In this document: piece after piece, positions 58,544 to 64,000 of the stretch
Position numbering within the stretch: position 1 is the stretch's first letter
Layout: each line of letters starts with the position of its first letter
Assembly: GCF_030406385.1 (NCBI RefSeq)
Contig: NZ_JAUEPM010000005.1
Location: 1-64,000 of the forward strand
DNA: 64,000 nt
From: Microbacterium oryzae
GTDB taxonomy: Bacteria; Actinomycetota; Actinomycetes; Actinomycetales; Microbacteriaceae
Reading direction: 5' to 3'
The notes under the pieces: model-generated
Seen by the model: the letters and a program-made list of their open reading frames with translations, nothing else
The model's database searches: none
Told to the model about the DNA's origin: nothing
Translations under genes and position numbers: made by a program

Positions 58544-59013
58544 GCGGCAAGGGCGCACCCCAGCAGGGCGACGTCACGGCGGAGGGCGTCCGTGTGACGG
58601 TCGTCGCCGGCACCTGGCACGAGCAGATCACCGACGGTCTCATCGCGGGCGCCGAGCGCACCCTCGATGCCGCCGGCGCCGATTGGACGCTCGTGCGCGT
58701 GCCGGGCTCCTTCGAGCTCCCGGTCGTCGCGAAGGCCGCCCTCGACGCGGGCGCCGACGCGGTGGTGGCGCTCGGCGTCATCATCCGCGGCGGCACACCC
58801 CACTTCGACTTCGTCTCGAACGCGGCGACGGATGGCCTCACGCGGGTCGCGCTGGACACCGGCAAGCCGGTGGGCTTCGGCGTGCTCACCCTCGATGACG
58901 AGCAGCAGGGCATCGACCGCGCCGGGCTGCCGGGGTCGAAGGAGGACAAGGGCGCCGAGGCGGCCGATGCCGCGGTGCGCACGGTGCTCGCGCTCCGCGC
59001 GCTCCGCGACTGA
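58540..59013 (+). CDS. ribH: 6,7-dimethyl-8-ribityllumazine synthase
   Basis: 157 residues. Condenses the ribB and ribD products to lumazine. Family blocks are VPGSFELPVVAKAAL, ALGVIIRGGTPHFDFV and GVLTLDDEQQGIDRAG. The start overlaps the ribBA stop (ATGA), with AAGGAG upstream. Last gene of the riboflavin operon. Confidence 0.97.
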   Translation: MSGKGAPQQGDVTAEGVRVTVVAGTWHEQITDGLIAGAERTLDAAGADWTLVRVPGSFELPVVAKAALDAGADAVVALGVIIRGGTPHFDFVSNAATDGLTRVALDTGKPVGFGVLTLDDEQQGIDRAGLPGSKEDKGAEAADAAVRTVLALRALRD

Positions 59014-59024
59014 GGTCCACCTTC

Positions 59025-59043
59025 CTTCTACGATCCGTAGAAG
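59025..59043. promoter_or_regulatory. 19-bp perfect palindrome, candidate operator
   Basis: CTTCTACG-ATC-CGTAGAAG overlaps the position expected for the -35 element of the -10 box TAGGCT (59049-59054) of the next gene. A short terminator for ribH is an alternative, but no T-tract follows. Confidence 0.5.
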
Positions 59044-59060
59044 CCCTTTAGGCTGTGGGC

Positions 59061-59411
59061 ATGGAGACCCTGCGCGACATCGTCCTCGTCATCCACCTCG
59101 TCGGCTTCGCGACGCTGTTCGGCTCGTGGCTGGTGGAGGTAGTGAACCGCCGCACCCAGGTGACGCGGCTCATGCACTGGGGCCTGGCGATCTCGCTGAT
59201 CGCGGGCCTGGCGCTGTCGGCTCCGTGGGGCACGGACGCCGATTTCAACTACATGAAGATCGGGATCAAGCTCGTGATTCTCGTGATCATCGGCGCACTC
59301 CTCGGGATCCTCGGCGCTCGACAGAAGCGCGGTGCGCAGATCGCTCCGGCTCTCTTCTGGGCCGTGGGCATTCTGACCCTCGCGAACGCGGCGATCGCAG
59401 TGATCTGGTGA
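59061..59411 (+). CDS. four-TM integral membrane protein
   Basis: 116 residues, four apolar helices (about 6-28, 37-58, 68-88 and 93-115). His near the start of helix 1 (VLVIHLVGFATLFGSW) and helix 2 (MHWGLAIS) are noticeable. TAGGCT ends 6 nt before the ATG, so I drop the GTG two codons earlier. No named family. Confidence 0.78.
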   Translation: METLRDIVLVIHLVGFATLFGSWLVEVVNRRTQVTRLMHWGLAISLIAGLALSAPWGTDADFNYMKIGIKLVILVIIGALLGILGARQKRGAQIAPALFWAVGILTLANAAIAVIW

Positions 59412-59419
59412 ATTTCGAC

Positions 59420-59440
59420 TGCTGAGCACTCCGCTCAGCA
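59420..59440 (+). terminator. hairpin, first of two after the membrane protein
   Basis: TGCTGAGC-ACTCC-GCTCAGCA, an 8-bp perfect stem, 8 nt after the stop codon. Confidence 0.55.
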
Positions 59441-59451
59441 CTGACGCTCTC

Positions 59452-59495
59452 GACGGGCGCCGCCCTGCGCACTTCACACGCGGGCGGCGCCCGTC
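59452..59495 (+). terminator. terminator, second of two
   Basis: GACGGGCGCCGCCC and GGGCGGCGCCCGTC form a 14-bp perfect stem with a 16-nt loop. With the preceding hairpin it isolates the next gene. Confidence 0.75.
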
Positions 59496-59518
59496 GCGGT
59501 CGTTCTGCTCACGAGGAG

Positions 59519-59626
59519 TAGGATGGCTCGCTGTGTCCGGAGGCAGCCGCGCTGCTCCCCCTCCGACACGGCGTGATTCCGCGCCGCAGCTCCTCGGGAG
59601 CGCGGCCCTTCCTCTGACAGGCCCTC
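59519..59626 (+). promoter_or_regulatory. promoter and leader of the MHS transporter
   Basis: TAGGAT at 59519-59524 is a likely -10 box, giving a leader of about 95 nt. There is no good ribosome site before the ATG at 59627 (ACAGG is the nearest). A GTG at 59533 opens a long frame, but that frame is a shadow of the transporter. Confidence 0.4.
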
Positions 59627-61045
59627 ATGACATCCACCACCCCTGTTTCCTCCGCGGCGAAACCCGCGAACTCGCGCGGCCGCGTCATCACCGCGAGCCT
59701 CATCGGCACCACGATCGAGTTCTACGACTTCTACGCGTACGCCACCGCGGCCGTCCTCGTCTTCCCCGCGCTGTTCTTCCCGACCGGCAACGAGACGACG
59801 GCGCTGCTGGCCTCGTTCGCCACCTTCGGCGCCGCCATGCTCGCGCGCCCCGTCGGCGCGGTCGTCTTCGGCCACTTCGGCGACAAGTTCGGGCGCAAGG
59901 CGACGCTGGTGGCGTCGCTGCTCACCATGGGCATCGCGACGTTCCTCATCGGCGTGCTGCCGACGTACCAGTCGGTCGGATGGCTGGCCGCGCTCCTCCT
60001 GCTCGTCCTCCGTCTCGCCCAGGGCTTCGCGCTGGGCGGCGAGTGGTCGGGCGCCGCTCTCGTCGCGACCGAGAACGCCCCGGCCGGAAAGCGCGCGCTC
60101 TACGGGACGTTCCCGCAGCTGGGCGCGCCCATCGGCTTCATCATCGCCAACACGCTGTTCCTCGTCATCAACTTCACGATGCCGGGCGAGGGCGGCACGG
60201 CGTCGGAGGCGTTCCTGGCCTGGGGATGGCGCATCCCGTTCCTCTTCTCCGCCGTGATGGTCATCATCGGCCTCTGGGTCCGCCTGAAGCTCGTGGAGTC
60301 CGACACGTTCACCAAGGTCGAGAAGACCGGCGCGATCAAGAAGTTCCCGCTCGGCGCCACCGTGCGCAACCACTGGCGTCCGCTCATCCTCGGCACGTTC
60401 TACATGCTCGCGACGTACGTGCTGTTCTACCTGATGACGAGCTTCACGCTCGCCTACGGCACGCGTCCGATGACGGCGCCCGAGGGTGCGGACGCGGGGT
60501 CCTTCGTCCCCGGTCTCGGCTTCGCGTACGTCGACTTCGTGCTCATGCAGATCATCGGCGTGGTGTTCTTCGGCCTCTGCACGCTGCTGTCGGGTCCGCT
60601 CGCCGACGCGATCGGCCGCCGCAAGCTGCTCATCGGCGTGACGTCCGCGATCATCGTCTTCGGCCTGCTGTTCGTCGTCTTCCTCCTGCCGCAGGGCGAC
60701 GAGAAGTTCACGGGCGCCCTCGTGCAGGCGTTCCTGGTGTTCGGCTTCCTGCTCATGGGCATGACCTTCGGCCCGATGGGTGCGTTGCTGCCCGAGCTGT
60801 TCCCGACCAACGTCCGCTACACCGGATCGGCGATCTCGTACAACGTGGCCTCGATCCTCGGCGCGGCCGTGGCGCCCTCCATCGCCCTGTGGCTGTGGAG
60901 CGTCGGCAAGGGCAACCCGTGGCTCGTGGGCGTCTACCTCGCGCTCGCCGGCGTGCTGACCCTCATCGCGCTCATCATCGGCAAGGAGACGAAGGACGTC
61001 GACCTCGACGACGACGCCGCAGTGAGCGCCGCCGCACGTCGCTGA
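59627..61045 (+). CDS. MFS transporter, metabolite:H+ symporter (MHS) type
   Basis: 472 residues, 12 TM helices. MHS-type features are SLIGTTIEFYDFYAYATAAV, FGHFGDKFGRKATLVASLLT, RLAQGFALGGEWSGAALVA and GPMGALLPELFPTNVRYTGS. Relatives take up shikimate, citrate, proline/betaine or alpha-ketoglutarate; the substrate here is unknown. The C-terminal tail is acidic. Confidence 0.92.
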   Translation: MTSTTPVSSAAKPANSRGRVITASLIGTTIEFYDFYAYATAAVLVFPALFFPTGNETTALLASFATFGAAMLARPVGAVVFGHFGDKFGRKATLVASLLTMGIATFLIGVLPTYQSVGWLAALLLLVLRLAQGFALGGEWSGAALVATENAPAGKRALYGTFPQLGAPIGFIIANTLFLVINFTMPGEGGTASEAFLAWGWRIPFLFSAVMVIIGLWVRLKLVESDTFTKVEKTGAIKKFPLGATVRNHWRPLILGTFYMLATYVLFYLMTSFTLAYGTRPMTAPEGADAGSFVPGLGFAYVDFVLMQIIGVVFFGLCTLLSGPLADAIGRRKLLIGVTSAIIVFGLLFVVFLLPQGDEKFTGALVQAFLVFGFLLMGMTFGPMGALLPELFPTNVRYTGSAISYNVASILGAAVAPSIALWLWSVGKGNPWLVGVYLALAGVLTLIALIIGKETKDVDLDDDAAVSAAARR

Positions 61046-61058
61046 GCCCGCTCTCCTC

Positions 61059-61102
61059 GAAGGCCCGCGTGCTCCCGCTTCGGCGGGGTCACGCGGGCCT
61101 TC
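61059..61102. terminator. terminator of the MHS transporter
   Basis: GAAGGCCCGCGTG and CACGCGGGCCTTC (13 bp) with an inner CCCGC-TTCG-GCGGG hairpin, 13 nt after the stop. Confidence 0.84.
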
Positions 61103-61106
61103 CGCT

Positions 61107-61191
61107 GTGCGGGCGACAGTTGCGGATGGCCCCGCTCGCCAGTGCGGGCGACACGCGATCGGGCGCGGAAACGGCTCGCCCGCACTGGCGA
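61107..61191. repeat. intergenic repeat: two direct and one inverted copy
   Basis: GTGCGGGCGACA occurs at 61107-61118 and 61142-61153. TCGCCAGTGCGGGCGA (61136-61151) is repeated inverted at 61176-61191, a perfect 16-bp pair 24 nt apart. It lies between convergent genes, like the related block at 35225-35300. Confidence 0.6.
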
Positions 61192-61207
61192 AGCAGGTCA
61201 GCGCGAG

Positions 61208-62608
61208 TCAGAGGCCGTACGTCTCCAGCAGGCGCAGCCACACCTCGCTGATCGTCGGATAGGCCGGCACCGCGTGCCAGAGGCGCTCGAGCGGAACCTC
61301 GCCGACGACCGCGATGGTCGCCGAGTGCAGCAGCTCCGCCACTCCGGCGCCGACGAAGGTCACGCCCACGAGCACACGCCGGTCCTCGTCCACGACGGCG
61401 CGCGCGGCGCCCGCGTACCCGTCCGCGGTGAGCGATGCCCCCGCGACCGAGCCGAGGTCGTAGTCGACGACGCGGACGCGCATCCCCGCGTCCTGCGCCT
61501 GCGCGGCGGTGAGCCCGACGGCCGCGACCTCCGGGTCCGTGAACACGACCTGGGGCACGGCGGCATGATCGGCCGTCGCCACGTGAGCACCCCACGGCCG
61601 ATCGAGGACCTCACCGCCGGTGGCGCGCGCGACGATCACGTCGCCCGCTGCTCGCGCCTGGTACTTGCCCTGGTGCGTGAGCAGCGCTCGGTGCGTGACG
61701 TCGCCGGCAGCATAGAGCCAGTCCGATCCGGCCACGCGCAGGGTGTCGTCGACGGCGATCCACTCCCCCGGCTCGAGGCCCACCGTCTCGAGCCCGAGGT
61801 CCTCGGTGCGCGGCACCCGCCCCGTGGCGACGAGCACCTCGTCGACCTTGAGCGGCTCCCCGTCACCGAACTCGATCCGCACACGCCCGTCGTCGCGGGT
61901 CACCCGATCGGGCTCGACGCCCTCACGGACGTCGACACCGCGCTCGCGCAGCGCCGCAGCGACCTGCTCGCCGGCGACCGGCTCGAACGCAGTGAGCAGC
62001 CCGCTGCGCGCGAGAACGGTCACCCTGCTGCCGAGGTCGGCGAGGAAGGTCGCCGCCTCCGTCGCCACCACCCCGCCGCCGATGATCACGATGCTCTCGG
62101 GCACCGTCTGCAGCGCGGTCGCCTCGCGGCTGGTCCACGGCTCGGCCTCGGCGAGGCCGGGGATGCCCGGCAGGCGCGCGGCCGACCCCACCGTCACCAC
62201 GACCGCATGGCGGGCGGCGATCTCGACCTCCTCGTCGCCGCCGGTGACGACCACGTGCTTCTCCCCTGCCAGGCGCGCGTGCCCGCGCACGAGGTCGATG
62301 CCCGCCGACTGGAGCCACTGCACCTGGCCGGAGTCGTCCCATCCGCTGGTGAAGGAATCACGACGACGCAGCACGACTTCCGGGTCGACGCGCCCGCCCT
62401 CGACACCCGCCGCCTGCGCCGCACGGTGTGCGGCGCCAGTGCGCAGCAGCGCCTTCGACGGCATGCACGCCCAGTACGAGCATTCGCCGCCGACGAGCTC
62501 CGCCTCCACGATCACGGCACTGAGGCCGCCTCTCACGACCCGGTCGGCGACGTTCTCGCCCACAGGGCCTGCTCCGATCACCACGACATCCGTCTCACGC
62601 ACAGTCAT
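61208..62608 (-). CDS. FAD-dependent pyridine nucleotide-disulfide oxidoreductase
   Basis: 466 residues. FAD site VVVIGAGPVGENVADRVV, redox pair in GGECSYWACMPSKALLR (CxxxxC kept), NAD(P) site IVIIGGGVVATEAATFLADL, then LYAAGDVTH. The dimerisation domain carries the proton-donor His in WHAVPAYPTISE. It resembles mercuric reductase / lipoamide dehydrogenase-like enzymes, but lacks the GGTCLNVGCIPSK form, so the substrate is uncertain. TAGCGT is 6 nt before the ATG. Confidence 0.92.
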   Translation of the reverse strand: MTVRETDVVVIGAGPVGENVADRVVRGGLSAVIVEAELVGGECSYWACMPSKALLRTGAAHRAAQAAGVEGGRVDPEVVLRRRDSFTSGWDDSGQVQWLQSAGIDLVRGHARLAGEKHVVVTGGDEEVEIAARHAVVVTVGSAARLPGIPGLAEAEPWTSREATALQTVPESIVIIGGGVVATEAATFLADLGSRVTVLARSGLLTAFEPVAGEQVAAALRERGVDVREGVEPDRVTRDDGRVRIEFGDGEPLKVDEVLVATGRVPRTEDLGLETVGLEPGEWIAVDDTLRVAGSDWLYAAGDVTHRALLTHQGKYQARAAGDVIVARATGGEVLDRPWGAHVATADHAAVPQVVFTDPEVAAVGLTAAQAQDAGMRVRVVDYDLGSVAGASLTADGYAGAARAVVDEDRRVLVGVTFVGAGVAELLHSATIAVVGEVPLERLWHAVPAYPTISEVWLRLLETYGL

Positions 62609-62653
62609 AAGGGGACGCTACGCGCGGGAACGGGCTCAGGTCACCCCCGAGAA

Positions 62654-62671
62654 CGTCAACTTTCCTTGACG
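62654..62671. promoter_or_regulatory. inverted repeat CGTCAA-N6-TTGACG, candidate operator
   Basis: A perfect 6-bp inverted repeat that covers the -35 element of the small HTH gene. A further GTTGACG stands just after the -10 box at 62690-62695. It also lies 46 nt before the divergent flavoprotein start. Confidence 0.5.
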
Positions 62672-62695
62672 CGCGCCCTCGTCGTCACCTAATGT
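62666..62695 (+). promoter_or_regulatory. promoter of the small HTH gene
   Basis: -35 TTGACG (62666-62671), spacer 18, -10 TAATGT (62690-62695), then 7 nt to the ATG: the most complete promoter in the window. Confidence 0.7.
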
Positions 62696-62702
62696 TGACG
62701 CC

Positions 62703-62912
62703 ATGTCCATCCCGCGAACCGCGAACGACGCCGAGGAGCCCAGGGAGCCGTTGGCTGAGTTGCATAGGCTGGCGGAGGTGCGCCGCGACATCGCCCGCGC
62801 CGAGGACGCACAGGTGCGCCGCGCCCGCATGCAGGGGCATTCCTGGCAGGCGATCGCGTCAGCCCTCGGCGTCACGAAGCAGGCGGCCCACCGCAAATAC
62901 GGACGGAAGTAG
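62703..62912 (+). CDS. small helix-turn-helix protein
   Basis: 69 residues. An acidic N-terminal helix is followed by a clear HTH: QGHSWQAIASALGVTKQAAH. No sensor domain. Such short HTH proteins may act as autoregulators; the inverted repeats over its own promoter fit that (inference). It ends 7 nt before the ABC exporter start, so the two are probably one operon. Confidence 0.78.
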   Translation: MSIPRTANDAEEPREPLAELHRLAEVRRDIARAEDAQVRRARMQGHSWQAIASALGVTKQAAHRKYGRK

Positions 62913-62919
62913 AGGACCC

Positions 62920-64000
62920 GTGAGTCAGACCGCCGCGCGCACCCGCCGTTCGCCCTTCGCGCGCAGGAGCGCCGACGACGGTCCCCGCGCCTCGTTCCGC
63001 CAGCTGCTGCCGTTCCTGCTCGAGCATCGAGGCGTGCTCGTGGTCGTCGCCGTGCTCAGCGTGATCGAGGCGGCCGCGACGCTCGTCCAGCCCCTCCTCA
63101 TCGGCCAGGTCATCGAGCGCGTGCAGTCGAGCACCCCGCTCGAATGGCTGCTGTGGGCGCTCGTGCTGCTCGTCGTCGTCTCCAGCGCCGTGGGCGCCTA
63201 CCAGCACTACCTCCTGCAGCGCACGGGAACGGCCGTCGTCCACTCCAGCCGGCGGCAGCTCATCGCGCGCATCCTGCACCTGCCCATCCGCGAGTTCGAC
63301 GCCCGACGCACGGGTGACCTCGTCTCGCGCGTGGGCACCGACACCACGCTGCTGTACGCCGTGCTCACCCAGGGTCTCGCCGACAGCATCGGCAACGCCC
63401 TGCTGTTCGTCGGCGCGCTCATCGCCATGGCCTTCATCGACCCCGTGCTGCTCCTCACGATCGTCGCGGTCATCGGCGTCTCCGCGGTCGGAGTGGCTCT
63501 GCTCTCCTCCCGCATCCGCTCCGCCTCGGCGGCGCAGCAGGAGCGGGTGGGCGAGCTCTCCAGCGGCATCGAGCGCGCGATCGGGTCCATCCGGACCATC
63601 CGCGCCGCCGGTGCCACCGAGCGCGAAGCGGACGCCGTCAGCACGCTGGCGGCGGCCGCGTACCGAGCCGGCCTTCGGGTCGCACGCGCGTCGGCGCTCG
63701 TCGTCCCCGTCGCGGGCGTCGCCCTGCAGGTGTCGCTGCTCGTGGTGCTGGGGGTGGGCGGCATGCGCGTGGCGTCCGGCGCGCTGTCGATCGCGAGCCT
63801 GGTGACGTTCGTGATGTTCCTCTTCCTCCTGGTGATGCCGCTCGGATCCGCCTTCGGCGCCATCGCGAGCGTGGGCCAGGCGCTCGGCGCGCTCGGACGC
63901 ATCCAGGAGGTGCTGGACCTGCCGACCGAGGACGCCGACGACCGCGTGCGCGCAGATGAACCGGTCCGCACGGCACCTGCTTCCTCGTCGACGACTGCGC
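62920..64000 (+). CDS. ABC exporter, transmembrane part (runs off the window)
   Basis: The first 360 residues of a fused permease-ATPase. Six apolar helices of an ABC exporter membrane domain are visible: FRQLLPFLLEHRGVLVVVAV, then LILHLPIREFDARRTGDLVS-type coupling region, and GSIRTIRAAGATEREADAV. The window ends just after the membrane domain (RIQEVLDLPTED), before the Walker A site. The start is GTG after GAGGA. It may export a drug, lipid or peptide. Confidence 0.88.
   Translation, partial: MSQTAARTRRSPFARRSADDGPRASFRQLLPFLLEHRGVLVVVAVLSVIEAAATLVQPLLIGQVIERVQSSTPLEWLLWALVLLVVVSSAVGAYQHYLLQRTGTAVVHSSRRQLIARILHLPIREFDARRTGDLVSRVGTDTTLLYAVLTQGLADSIGNALLFVGALIAMAFIDPVLLLTIVAVIGVSAVGVALLSSRIRSASAAQQERVGELSSGIERAIGSIRTIRAAGATEREADAVSTLAAAAYRAGLRVARASALVVPVAGVALQVSLLVVLGVGGMRVASGALSIASLVTFVMFLFLLVMPLGSAFGAIASVGQALGALGRIQEVLDLPTEDADDRVRADEPVRTAPASSSTTA

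Noticed and set aside
59533..59626. Leaderless GTG gene start after TAGGAT at 59519
   Set aside because: The frame continues as a shadow of the MHS transporter in another register; the region is better read as a 5' leader.
61136..61191. Insertion-sequence ends or an attachment site
   Set aside because: Only 24 nt between the arms, no transposase or integrase, no target duplication.

Overview
The window is chromosomal DNA of a high-GC Gram-positive actinobacterium, most likely a Microbacteriaceae member close to Microbacterium. Pointers are the very high GC content with strong third-position bias (which creates many long antisense shadow frames), Lsr2, a DtxR/IdeR repressor with a textbook metal site, SenX3/RegX3/PhoU, an actinobacterial GlnR, CarD, MutT1, XPB with its helicase-associated partner, DUF3027/DUF3263/DUF4032/DUF2332 proteins, and many leaderless genes with a -10 box 5-8 nt before the start codon. 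There is no phage, insertion sequence, CRISPR array or replication origin. This is mostly compact housekeeping DNA.

Layout. 1-620: upstream leader of a ribosomal RNA operon that lies beyond the left edge (minus strand), a 37-bp palindrome and tRNA-Ala. 673-4774: membrane protein, RimJ-like acetyltransferase, galU, 5-formyl-THF cyclo-ligase, FmdB-type zinc ribbon, mscL. 4793-9351: a large SF1-helicase-like protein with lost ATPase motifs, a small coupled protein, and a divergent Ogt homologue lacking its catalytic cysteine. 9403-12374: ActP-type symporter, DUF485 partner and a divergent GAF-LuxR regulator. 12440-16079: lsr2, a cysteine-less HesB-like protein, tRNA-Arg, an HNH nuclease with a candidate attenuator, an M23 peptidase and the iron repressor. 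16174-22131: serC, DUF3027 and cold-shock protein, a helicase-associated protein and XPB. 22213-31192: two-component system, WXG100 protein, groEL with two CIRCE elements, LytR_C, DUF3263, DUF2332, msrB, nitroreductase, YdjM-like hydrolase. 31445-41057: tRNA-Thr, a DsbA-like protein without CxxC, an orphan sugar-import ATPase (UgpC/MsiK), DUF4032, rlmB-cysS, EamA and GNAT, ispDF, carD.

41232-55217 has a phosphate and nitrogen theme: lipoprotein, regX3-senX3 divergent from phoU with a three-unit PHO box between them, gpmA, methyltransferase, YgfZ, nitrobindin, glnR, ppk-mutT1, trpS-GNAT, fpg. 55266-59013 is a complete riboflavin operon (FMN riboswitch, ribD-ribE-ribBA-ribH). 59061-64000 has small membrane protein, MHS-type transporter, flavoprotein disulfide reductase, a small HTH protein with a clear promoter/operator, and the 5' part of an ABC exporter running off the right edge.

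The most unusual items are: the motif-degenerate helicase next to a PVHR alkyltransferase-like protein; an HNH leader in which a small ORF stops inside a terminator loop; a probable CTG start; the PHO box; and dispersed intergenic palindromes. I found no clear new multi-gene defence or biosynthetic system.
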